This document shows positions 1 to 6,000 of a DNA stretch of 6,000 nt, piece by piece. Numbering within the stretch: position 1 is the first letter of the stretch; every line of letters starts with the position of its first letter. Both the position numbers and the translations under genes were made by a program. The notes under the pieces were generated by a model. It saw only the letters and a program-made list of their open reading frames with translations. It ran no database searches and had not been told where the DNA came from. The DNA lies in assembly GCA_028291305.1 (NCBI GenBank), contig JAQGII010000436.1, positions 1 through 6,000 of the forward strand, given 5' to 3'. This DNA is from Caulobacteraceae bacterium (GTDB lineage: Bacteria > Pseudomonadota > Alphaproteobacteria > Caulobacterales > Caulobacteraceae).

Positions 1-1
1 G

Positions 2-1885
2 AAGGAAGAACAGTTGCTGTGGTCCAAGTCCGGCATCCCCGGCGCGGCCCCGGCCTACATCAACAATGTCAAGTTCGTGCCCGGCGCGCGCGGCCAGGGC
101 GTGCAACTGCACGACTCGGTGGTCGGCACCGACCAGAGCATCGGCCAGTTCGAGCGCACCCAACCCTACACGCTCGACTTCTGGATCAAGCTGCGCACCG
201 ACAAGCCCTATATGGACACCACCCGTCCCGAAGGCCCCGGCGCCAGCCTGCTGTACAACAACGGCGGCGTGAACGGCCAAGGCTACGAGCTGGGCCTGAA
301 CAACGGTCGCGTCGAGTACATGATCACGCACAACGCCCCGGCCAACCAGCTGAAGGTGTCCACCACCTCCAAGCTGCCCACCGGCCGCTGGGTGCACGTG
401 ACCTCGACCTACGACGGCAACAGCCGCGCCGCGGGCATGAAGATCTATATCGACGGCAAGCCGGCCCCGATGCAGGTCGAGCATGACCACCTGACGCGCA
501 GCACCTTCCCGCGTGGCGGCAACAGCCTGTTCGGCAGCTACTTCGGCCTGTCGATGGGCACCAACTTCAACCGTCCGGAACTGGTGGACGGGGCGCTGGA
601 CGAGCTGCGGGTGATCACCCGCGCGCTGACGCCGGTGGAAGTGGCCTACCTGCAGAACCCGGCGGCTGTCGCCTCGGTGCCGACTCCGGAAGCCCGCGCC
701 GAACTGATCCAGGTCGCGGCCCAGAAGGAGCCCGGCGTGCAGAAGGCCTGGCAGGACCTGACCGAGGCCCGGCTGGCCGAGCAGCGGGTCGAAAGCCCGA
801 TCTATCAGATGCAGGTGGCCGGCGATCAGCCCATGCCGCGCACCAACTATGTGCTCGACCGCGGCGTCTACAATACCTACCTGCAGGTTGTCCCGGCGCA
901 GGCCCTGCCGCGCGTGTTCCCGTGGAGCGACAAGCTGCCGCGCAACCGCCTGGGCCTGGCCGAGTGGCTGTTCGACCCCAAGCATCCGCTGACGTCCCGC
1001 GTGTACGTCAACCGCCTGTGGCAGAACCACTTCGGCACGGGCATCGTGCAGACGGTCGACGACTTCGGCACCCAGGGCGCCATCCCGACCAATCCGGAGC
1101 TGCTGGACTACCTGGCCGTCGAGTTCGTCCGCTCGGGCTGGGACGTCAAGCACATGCAGAAGCTGATGGTGATGTCGGCGACCTATCGCCAGAACTCCAA
1201 CGTCAGCCGCGAAGCCCTGGAGAAGGATCCGCCCAACTTCCTGCTGGAACGCGGTCCCCGCTTCCGCATGCCGGCCGAGATCCTGCGCGACAACGCCCTG
1301 GCCGCCTCGGGCCTGCTGGTGAAGAAGGTCGGCGGCGACGCCGTGTTCCCCTACGCCCCGGACGCGATCTGGGACGGCGTGGCGCAAGGCGAAGTGGTCT
1401 ATCCGACCAACGTCCCGGCCGACCAGAACCATCGCCGCTCGATGTACACCTACATCAAGCGCAACGCGCCGGTGGCCAACCTGGTGGTGTTCGACATGCC
1501 TGACCGCAACAACGCCACGGTCTACCGGTCGATCTCCAACACGCCGCTGCAGGCGCTGGTGATGCTCAACGACACCCAGTTCATCGAGGCCTACCGCAAG
1601 CTGGCCGAACGGGCGATCAAGTCCTCCGCCAACGAGGACCAGCAGCTGACCACCCTGTTCCGCCTGGCGGTGCGTCGCCATCCGCAGGCGGCCGAGCTGG
1701 CGTCGATGAAGCGCTACAAGGCCGCCGAGATCGCCTGGATGGGCAAGTCGCCCGACGAGGTGAAGAAGCTGCTGACCAACGGCGTCGCGCCGGCCGATCC
1801 GTCGGTCGACCCGGTAACGCTGGCCGCCATGACCGTTGTCACCGCAGGCGTGATGAACACGCCCGACGCCTACACCCTTCGCTAG
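2..1885 (+). CDS. LamG plus DUF1553 (PSD1) domain protein, 3' part of the gene
   Basis: The reading frame is open to the left edge (first full codon at 2), so the real start lies outside the window; the TTG at 14 is not a credible start. About nt 89-655 encodes a LamG/concanavalin-A-like jelly-roll domain: YTLDFWIKL at 167-193, then GRWVHV, KIYIDGKP and the closing GALDELRV. A linker with a typical DUF1553 entry (TNYVLDRGVYN) leads to the DUF1553 domain from about 929 onward: NRLWQNHFGTG (1010-1042), DDFGTQG (1058-1078), the RMPAEILRDNAL segment and NTPLQALVMLND (1538-1573). Known relatives in Planctomycetes carry a cytochrome c domain and DUF1549 upstream of this order, so the missing N-terminus probably holds them; that is inference. 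DUF1553 has no established activity. LamG suggests ligand or carbohydrate binding outside the cytoplasm. The next gene, a DUF1501 protein, follows after 11 bases, the usual partnership. Family assignment is firm; function is unknown. Confidence 0.93.
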   Translation, partial: KEEQLLWSKSGIPGAAPAYINNVKFVPGARGQGVQLHDSVVGTDQSIGQFERTQPYTLDFWIKLRTDKPYMDTTRPEGPGASLLYNNGGVNGQGYELGLNNGRVEYMITHNAPANQLKVSTTSKLPTGRWVHVTSTYDGNSRAAGMKIYIDGKPAPMQVEHDHLTRSTFPRGGNSLFGSYFGLSMGTNFNRPELVDGALDELRVITRALTPVEVAYLQNPAAVASVPTPEARAELIQVAAQKEPGVQKAWQDLTEARLAEQRVESPIYQMQVAGDQPMPRTNYVLDRGVYNTYLQVVPAQALPRVFPWSDKLPRNRLGLAEWLFDPKHPLTSRVYVNRLWQNHFGTGIVQTVDDFGTQGAIPTNPELLDYLAVEFVRSGWDVKHMQKLMVMSATYRQNSNVSREALEKDPPNFLLERGPRFRMPAEILRDNALAASGLLVKKVGGDAVFPYAPDAIWDGVAQGEVVYPTNVPADQNHRRSMYTYIKRNAPVANLVVFDMPDRNNATVYRSISNTPLQALVMLNDTQFIEAYRKLAERAIKSSANEDQQLTTLFRLAVRRHPQAAELASMKRYKAAEIAWMGKSPDEVKKLLTNGVAPADPSVDPVTLAAMTVVTAGVMNTPDAYTLR

Positions 1886-1890
1886 GAGGA
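1884..1890 (+). promoter_or_regulatory. Ribosome binding site of the DUF1501 gene
   Basis: AGGAGGA overlaps the last two bases of the upstream TAG stop and lies six bases before the ATG at 1897. It is a near-perfect Shine-Dalgarno sequence. It fixes the start at 1897 rather than at the in-frame Met5 or Met16 codons. Its overlap with the stop of the DUF1553 gene indicates that the two are co-transcribed and perhaps translationally coupled. Confidence 0.9.
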
Positions 1891-1896
1891 AAGACG

Positions 1897-3381
1897 ATGA
1901 GCAACAAGATGACGGAAGCTCAACGCGACGAGCTGGCGAACATGACCCGCCGGGCCATGATGGGCACGGGCATGGGCCTGGGCGCCATCGCGGCGGCGGA
2001 GCTCTTGGGGTCCGGCCAGGCGAAGGCCAAGGGCGCCGGCGCTGCGCCTCTCGGCGACGCGGGTCCTGACCTGGGTAAGCTGGCTACCGGCCAGTTCCCG
2101 GCCCGGGCCAAGCGGGTGATCGACATCCACATGAAGGGCGCCGTGTCCCAGGTGGACACGTTCGATTACAAGCCCGAGGTGATCAAACGTCACGGCCAGG
2201 AGATCCCGCCGTCGGTCAAGGGCCACGGCAAGATCTCGGCCATGTCCAACGCCCAGTCGTCCTTCCCGCTGATGCGGCCGATCGCCGACTTCAAGCAGTA
2301 CGGGCAGTCGGGCCGCTGGGTGTCGGACCTGATGCCGCACATCGGCTCGATCGTCGACGACCTGACCTTCATCCACTCGATCTGGACGCCGCAGGTCAAC
2401 CACGACCCGGCGGACATCCTGCTGCACACCGGCTTCCAGCTGCCTGGCCGTCCGGCGGCGGGGGCCTGGGTCAACTACGCCCTGGGCACCGACAACTCCA
2501 ACATGCCCAGCTACGTGGTCATGAAGAGCCAGTTCCAGGCCGCCGGCGTGGGCGCCACCCAGGCCACCTGGTCGGCCGGCTTCCTGCCGTCGCACCACCA
2601 GGGGGTGGAGTTCCGCTCGGGCAATGCGCCGGTGCTGTACGTCGAGAACCCCGACGGGATGTCGCGCGAGGAGCGCCGCGGCCAGCTGGACTTCATCGGC
2701 GAGCTGTCGCGCACCCAGTACCAGACCACGGGCGACCCCGAGATCCTGTCCAAGATCGCCCAGTACGAGATGGCCTACCGGATGCAGGACTCGGTGCCGG
2801 AAGTGACCGACCTGTCGGACGAGCCCTCCTACATCCTCGACATGTACGGCCCGCAGGTCCATCAGCCGGGCACCTTCGCCCGCAACTGCCTGCTGACCCG
2901 CCGGCTGATCGAGCGGGGCGTCAAGTACGTGAACCTTATCCAGGTGGGCTGGGACCACCACACCGGCATCGCCCGGCGCCATCCGCCCGATTGCTGGGCC
3001 GTCGACCAACCGTCCGCCGCCCTGGTCACCGACCTGAAGCAGCGCGGCCTGCTGGACGACACCCTGGTGACCTGGAAGGGCGAGTTCGGCCGCACGGTCT
3101 ACGCCCAGGGCGGCATCACCGAGAACTCGGGCCGCGACCACCACGGCGGCAACTTCACCATGTGGATGGCGGGCGGCGGGACCAAGCCGGGCACGGCCTA
3201 CGGCGTCACCGACGACTTCAGCTACAACGTGGTCAAGGACCCGGTGGAAGTGCACGACATGAACGCCACGGTGCTCTATCTGCTGGGCATCGACCACAAG
3301 CAGCTGACCTACCACTACCAAGGCCGCGACTTCCGCCTGACGGACACCGCGGGCAAGGTGGTGCAGGGGATCGTCGCCTAG
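1897..3381 (+). CDS. DUF1501 domain protein, Tat-exported, alkaline-phosphatase-like fold
   Basis: This 494-residue protein is full length for the family. The N-terminus has a twin-arginine signal: TRRAMMG at residues 17-23, a Gly/Ala/Leu-rich hydrophobic stretch to about 38, and a possible AxA-type cleavage site at QAKA (41-44). DUF1501 landmarks follow in order: SQVDTFDYKP from 84, HDPA at 169-172 with PGRP at 183-186, the QGVEFRSG segment, GWDHH at 351-355, DQPSAALV, GEFGRT at 395-400, GRDHH at 412-416, GGGTKPG, and the C-terminal VHDMNAT then YHYQGRDFRLTD. DUF1501 belongs to the alkaline phosphatase/sulfatase-like superfamily, so the Asp and His residues at 353-355, 414-416 and 453-454 are candidate metal ligands (inference). 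No substrate has been established. Export in a folded state by Tat fits a cofactor- or metal-loaded periplasmic protein. It sits 11 bases behind the DUF1553 gene and 195 bases ahead of the membrane cytochrome gene. The family call is very secure; enzymatic activity is unproven. Confidence 0.95.
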   Translation: MSNKMTEAQRDELANMTRRAMMGTGMGLGAIAAAELLGSGQAKAKGAGAAPLGDAGPDLGKLATGQFPARAKRVIDIHMKGAVSQVDTFDYKPEVIKRHGQEIPPSVKGHGKISAMSNAQSSFPLMRPIADFKQYGQSGRWVSDLMPHIGSIVDDLTFIHSIWTPQVNHDPADILLHTGFQLPGRPAAGAWVNYALGTDNSNMPSYVVMKSQFQAAGVGATQATWSAGFLPSHHQGVEFRSGNAPVLYVENPDGMSREERRGQLDFIGELSRTQYQTTGDPEILSKIAQYEMAYRMQDSVPEVTDLSDEPSYILDMYGPQVHQPGTFARNCLLTRRLIERGVKYVNLIQVGWDHHTGIARRHPPDCWAVDQPSAALVTDLKQRGLLDDTLVTWKGEFGRTVYAQGGITENSGRDHHGGNFTMWMAGGGTKPGTAYGVTDDFSYNVVKDPVEVHDMNATVLYLLGIDHKQLTYHYQGRDFRLTDTAGKVVQGIVA

Positions 3382-3408
3382 GGACCCGTTCCCGAAGGCG
3401 CCGCGCCT

Positions 3409-3440
3409 GGAGCCCTTCAGCCAGTAGGCTGGGGGGCTCT
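3409..3440 (+). other. Long stem-loop in the DUF1501-cytochrome spacer
   Basis: The arms 3410-3422 (GAGCCCTTCAGCC) and 3427-3439 (GGCTGGGGGGCTC) pair over 13 positions with a four-base AGTA loop. Eleven pairs are Watson-Crick, and the two central T:G positions would be G-U wobbles in RNA. An outer G-T pair extends it to 14. It begins 28 bases after the DUF1501 stop. No T-run follows (the next bases are CATGCTG), so it is not a standard intrinsic terminator. It could be an mRNA 3'-end stabiliser or processing site that lets upstream and downstream genes differ in abundance, or a partial terminator. The hairpin itself is seen directly; its role is inferred. Confidence 0.6.
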
Positions 3441-3560
3441 CATGCTGCACAGGAAAGACACCGGGTCCGGCCGCGCCGGCCCCGCAAGATGCGACCGGAG
3501 CGCCGCCGACGCGCTCTCAAGATGGATAAGACCTGGATCCGCGCCCAGCGGTGAGGGCGC

Positions 3561-3567
3561 GGGGGAG
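3561..3567 (+). promoter_or_regulatory. Probable ribosome binding site of the membrane cytochrome gene
   Basis: GGGGGAG lies nine bases before the GTG at 3577. It is a moderate Shine-Dalgarno match. A TAG at 3574-3576 is in frame and directly abuts the GTG, so the gene cannot start earlier. The next in-frame Met (residue 15) would remove part of the conserved N-terminal FHVLMVHLP segment, so GTG at 3577 is the preferred start. I see no convincing promoter in the spacer 3382-3576. Confidence 0.6.
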
Positions 3568-3576
3568 ACGGCTTAG

Positions 3577-5127
3577 GTGATCCAGTTCATTTGGTTCTTG
3601 GGACGGTTCCACGTCCTGATGGTGCACCTGCCGCTGGGCATCCTGACCCTGGCGGTGGCGCTCGAGGTGCTGGTCCGGTTCAAGCCGTTCAAGTTCCTGG
3701 AAGGCGCCGTGGGCCCGACCTGGGTGGCGGGGGCGCTGTCGGCCATCGGCACGGTGGTGCTGGGGCTGATGCACGCCACCGAAGCCAGCTTCCAGGACAT
3801 GCCGGCGGTGGACGCCCACCGCGTGGCGGGGACCAGCCTGTGCATCGCCACCTGCGTGGTGGCCGTCCTGCGCCTGCGCATGCATCCGGCCACGGTGTGG
3901 CCGGTGTGGGCGGGCTCGGAGAAGACGGTGCGGCCCCTCTACCGCCTGGTGCAGCCGATCTTCGCCCGCGACGGTCTGCTGGACCGGGCCTACGCCAAGC
4001 TGTGGGTCGCGCCGGTGCTGGTGGTGGTGGCCCTGATGTTCGTCACCGGCCACCTGGGCGGCAACCTGACCCACGGCGAGACCTACCTGGTGGAATACGC
4101 GCCCAACCCGGTGCGCCAGCTGGCCGGCCTGCCGCCGATCGCCGGCCCGCGGCCCAAGCCCAAGGACGTGGCCAGCGCCGACATCTACCTGGACGTGGTC
4201 GGCCCCGCGCTGCAGCAGCGCTGCGCCAACTGCCATAACGACTCCAAGAAGAGCGGCGGCTTCTCGGTGGCCAGCTACGACACCCTGATGAAGGGCGGCA
4301 AGGACGGGCCGGTGATCAGCCCCGGCAGCGCCGACAAGAGCGACCTGTTCCACCGCGTCAGCCTGAGCCCCGACGACATGAACTTCATGCCCAAGGACGG
4401 CAAGACGCCGCTGACCAAGAGCCAGGTGGCGGCGATCGGCTGGTGGATTTCGCAGGGCGCGCCCAAGAGCGCGCCGGTGTCCAGCCTGAGGCTGACGGCG
4501 GGCGCCTCCAGCGCCCTGCAGTCGCTGATCGGCGGTGGCGCCGGCGGCGAGGAGCAGGCCGACAACGGCGGCGGCGCGGCCTCCGAAGCGCCCCTGCCCA
4601 CGGTGGCGGCGGCCGACAAGGCGCAGATCGACAAGGTGGTGGCCGAGGGCTTCATCGTCCGCAAGGTGGCCAAGGCCTCCAACCTGGTGGATGTCGACTA
4701 TGTGGCGCGCAAGCCGGTGACCGAGGCGGCGATCGCCGACCTGGCCAAGCTCGGCCCGCAGGTGCTGCGCCTCAACCTGCGCCACGCCGGCGTCACCGAC
4801 GCCATGGTCAAGACCATCGCCGCCGGCTTCCCCAACCTGCGCCACCTGCGCCTGGAGGCCAACGACATCACCGACGGCGCGGCCAAGGACATCGCCGGCG
4901 TCAAGACGCTGACCTACGTCAACCTGGTCAACACCAAGGTGACCGACGCCGGCTTCGCCCAGGTGTCCGCCCTGCCCAGACTGCAGCGCCTCTACTTCTG
5001 GGGCGCCCCCGTCACCCCCGCCGCGGTCGACAAGGTCAAGGCCGCCCGCAAGGACGTCATCCTCTACGCCGGCCTCACCGCCAAGGACGTCCCCGTCGAA
5101 ACCAAGACGATGACCCCCGCCAACTAG
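3577..5127 (+). CDS. Membrane-anchored c-type cytochrome: DUF2231-like, cytochrome c and leucine-rich repeats
   Basis: This 516-residue protein has three parts. Residues 1-170 resemble the DUF2231 membrane domain, with hydrophobic helices at about 14-32, 48-65, 84-99 and 144-158. Histidines typical of this family lie near the helix ends: H12 and H17 (FHVLMVHLP), H66, H81, and H159/H166 in GHLGGNLTHGE. Residues about 190-300 form a planctomycete-type cytochrome c domain with CANCH at 216-220 for covalent heme attachment and M271 in NFMPKDG as probable axial ligand. A Gly/Ala/Glu-rich linker (about 319-345) leads to 24-residue leucine-rich repeats from 397. Because heme c is attached in the periplasm, the region after helix 4 must be periplasmic; four helices then place the N-terminus there too (inference). 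The histidines could ligate heme b, making it an electron conduit between the quinone pool and the DUF1553/DUF1501 partners; this is untested. It shares strand with them, and an intrinsic terminator lies 22 bases after its stop. Confidence 0.92.
   Translation: MIQFIWFLGRFHVLMVHLPLGILTLAVALEVLVRFKPFKFLEGAVGPTWVAGALSAIGTVVLGLMHATEASFQDMPAVDAHRVAGTSLCIATCVVAVLRLRMHPATVWPVWAGSEKTVRPLYRLVQPIFARDGLLDRAYAKLWVAPVLVVVALMFVTGHLGGNLTHGETYLVEYAPNPVRQLAGLPPIAGPRPKPKDVASADIYLDVVGPALQQRCANCHNDSKKSGGFSVASYDTLMKGGKDGPVISPGSADKSDLFHRVSLSPDDMNFMPKDGKTPLTKSQVAAIGWWISQGAPKSAPVSSLRLTAGASSALQSLIGGGAGGEEQADNGGGAASEAPLPTVAAADKAQIDKVVAEGFIVRKVAKASNLVDVDYVARKPVTEAAIADLAKLGPQVLRLNLRHAGVTDAMVKTIAAGFPNLRHLRLEANDITDGAAKDIAGVKTLTYVNLVNTKVTDAGFAQVSALPRLQRLYFWGAPVTPAAVDKVKAARKDVILYAGLTAKDVPVETKTMTPAN
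4765..5052 (+). repeat. Four in-phase 24-residue leucine-rich repeats inside the cytochrome gene
   Basis: Repeat starts at 4765, 4837, 4909 and 4981 are exactly 72 bases apart. The units begin LRLNLRHAGVTD, LRHLRLEANDIT, LTYVNLVNTKVT and LQRLYFWGAPVT, matching an LxxLxLxxxxVTDxG-type pattern. The first three are well conserved. The fourth has lost the D after T and drifts afterwards, as expected for a capping repeat. This is a protein-level repeat, not a DNA tandem array: codons differ between units. Short LRR blocks of this type usually make a curved protein-binding surface. Confidence 0.85.
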
Positions 5128-5149
5128 GGCCCGTCAGACGCGCACGACC

Positions 5150-5184
5150 AAAGGAGCGGCCCGCAGCAGCAGGCCGCTCCTTTT
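5150..5184 (+). terminator. Intrinsic terminator between convergent genes
   Basis: A 12-base-pair perfect stem pairs 5150-5161 (AAAGGAGCGGCC) with 5172-5183 (GGCCGCTCCTTT), with a 10-base loop, followed on the plus strand by TTTTCCTT starting at 5181. It ends transcription of the cytochrome cassette. The AAA at 5150-5152 gives a short T-run on the opposite strand, and the minus-strand MFS stop is only three bases from the stem, so it may also serve that gene, less efficiently. Confidence 0.88.
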
Positions 5185-5186
5185 CC

Positions 5187-6000
5187 TTATCGGCTGGGGA
5201 GGACCGGGGCCGGGCGCGGCGACGGCGGGACGACCGCGCCGAACCGGGGCGCGCCGGCCATCAGCGCGGCGCCGGCCAGCAACAGGCCGCCGCATATCCA
5301 CAACGCGGGCCTGTAGGAGCCGAACGCCTCCTCCCCCAAGGCCAGGATGAAGGGGCCGATGCCAAGTCCGGCGGTGTAGGCGCCGAACAGCAGGCCATAG
5401 AGCTGGCCATAGGATGCAAGGCCGAAGTAGCGGGCGGTGACATAGCCGATGATGTCGCCCTCCGCCCCCATCGACAGCCCGATCAGGATGGCGGCCAGCG
5501 GCGCCGCCGCCGGTCCGACGCCGGCCAGGGCGAACAGGCCCAGCGCCGCCAGACTGGTGGCGGCGGCGGCGACCCAGGGCGCGAAGATCCGATCGACCAG
5601 GTAACCCATGACCAGGCGCCCGCCGAGCACCGACAGACCGATCAGCCCCTGCACCTTGGCCGCATCGCCCAGGCTGTAGCCCGCGTCGGTCAACAGGGGG
5701 ATCATGTGCAGGTTCAGGCCGCCGACGCCGACCGACATCAGCACGAAGCCGCCCATCAGGCGCAGGAAGATTCGGTTGCGCAAGGCGCCCGCCAGCGACA
5801 GGGCGGCCGGCGCCGCGGCGGCGGCGGCGGCCGGGACCTTGCGTCGTCCGATCGACAGCAGGCCGAGCACGACCGGCGCGCTGAGGACGGTGACCAGGGC
5901 CATCGCCTGGTAACCGGCGCGCCAGCCGTGCGCCTGGATCACCCGGGCCAGGATCGGCGGCGCGACCAGGGCGGCCAATCCTGGGCCCGCCAGCGCCAGG
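5187..6000 (-). CDS. MFS transporter, C-terminal part (5' end beyond the right edge)
   Basis: The frame stays open to the right edge, so the start is outside the window; about 271 residues of a family usually near 400 are present. The visible part starts in transmembrane helix 5, where LAGPGLAALVAPP resembles the MFS motif C, and continues through helices 6 to 12. After helix 6 comes a cytoplasmic loop with a run of seven alanines (5811-5831). Between helices 8 and 9, GGRLVMGYLVDR is the second-half copy of MFS motif A. In helices 10-11, GAEGDIIGYVTARYFG followed by YGQLYGLLFGAYTAG and GIGPF is typical of a group of proteobacterial MFS proteins related to monocarboxylate/oxalate-type carriers. 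The substrate cannot be told from sequence. It is an inner-membrane protein, convergent with the cytochrome cassette and separated by a terminator, so it is probably an independent unit rather than its dedicated transporter. Confidence 0.9.
   Translation of the reverse strand, partial: LALAGPGLAALVAPPILARVIQAHGWRAGYQAMALVTVLSAPVVLGLLSIGRRKVPAAAAAAAPAALSLAGALRNRIFLRLMGGFVLMSVGVGGLNLHMIPLLTDAGYSLGDAAKVQGLIGLSVLGGRLVMGYLVDRIFAPWVAAAATSLAALGLFALAGVGPAAAPLAAILIGLSMGAEGDIIGYVTARYFGLASYGQLYGLLFGAYTAGLGIGPFILALGEEAFGSYRPALWICGGLLLAGAALMAGAPRFGAVVPPSPRPAPVLPSR

Noticed and set aside
14..16. TTG as the start codon of the first gene
   Set aside because: The frame continues upstream to the window edge, and the protein at this point is already entering a LamG domain without any signal peptide, so the gene clearly starts further left.
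1882..3450. A 522-codon open frame on the minus strand opposite the DUF1501 gene
   Set aside because: It mirrors the DUF1501 gene, is rich in His, Arg, Gly and Val with no recognisable domain, and is explained by scarcity of stop codons in GC-rich antisense frames. The plus-strand product matches a known family end to end.
3489..3554. A 21-codon Arg-rich ORF just before the cytochrome gene, a possible leader peptide
   Set aside because: It has no Shine-Dalgarno sequence and no attenuator-like structure after it. Its composition fits random GC-rich DNA.
3442..3576. A 44-codon ORF in the spacer whose TAG directly abuts the GTG start of the cytochrome gene
   Set aside because: The stop-start contact looks like translational coupling, but the codons include several AGA and ATA unlike the neighbours, and the only purine-rich stretch upstream is buried in the hairpin. 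The peptide resembles nothing I know.
3517..4845. A 442-codon open frame on the minus strand opposite the cytochrome gene
   Set aside because: Low-complexity His/Gly/Arg/Gln-rich translation with no domain, lying over a plus-strand gene with clear CxxCH, transmembrane and LRR features.
5811..5831. GGC/GCC triplet run that might be a variable microsatellite
   Set aside because: It encodes seven alanines in the cytoplasmic loop between the two halves of the MFS protein, where Ala/Pro-rich filler is common. Mixed GCC and GCG codons argue against recent slippage.

Overview
The window is GC-rich (about two-thirds G+C by eye), densely coded DNA with strong third-position GC bias. It has no rRNA, tRNA, CRISPR array or insertion sequence that I can see. 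The gene style (Shine-Dalgarno starts, a GTG start, a Tat signal, a proteobacterial-type MFS transporter) suggests a high-GC proteobacterium, perhaps an alphaproteobacterium such as a Caulobacterales or sphingomonad relative. That placement is inference; no marker gene is present to confirm it.

Layout: (1) positions 2-1885 (+) hold the 3' part of a large gene that enters from the left edge, with a LamG/concanavalin-A-like domain followed by a DUF1553 (PSD1) domain. (2) 1897-3381 (+) is a complete DUF1501 protein with a twin-arginine signal, 11 bases downstream behind a strong ribosome binding site. (3) 3382-3576 is a 195-base spacer with a long perfect-or-wobble hairpin. (4) 3577-5127 (+) is a complete membrane-anchored protein with a DUF2231-like four-helix domain, a c-type cytochrome domain (CANCH) and a C-terminal leucine-rich-repeat block. 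(5) 5150-5184 is a factor-independent terminator. (6) 5187-6000 (-) is the C-terminal two-thirds of an MFS transporter that converges on the cassette and runs off the right edge.

The three plus-strand genes form a cassette of families best known from Planctomycetes and Verrucomicrobia, where DUF1549/DUF1553 proteins and DUF1501 proteins are usually adjacent and planctomycete-type cytochrome c domains are fused to them or encoded nearby. All three products are predicted to act outside the cytoplasm: the DUF1501 protein via Tat, and the cytochrome protein anchored in the inner membrane with its heme domain in the periplasm. A plausible but untested reading is a periplasmic system in which a LamG domain binds a glycan or similar ligand, DUF1553 and DUF1501 act on it, and the membrane cytochrome carries electrons to or from the respiratory chain. 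The biochemical role of DUF1553 and DUF1501 is not established, so the cassette is the most interesting part of this window. The MFS gene is on the opposite strand behind a terminator and is probably a separate unit.
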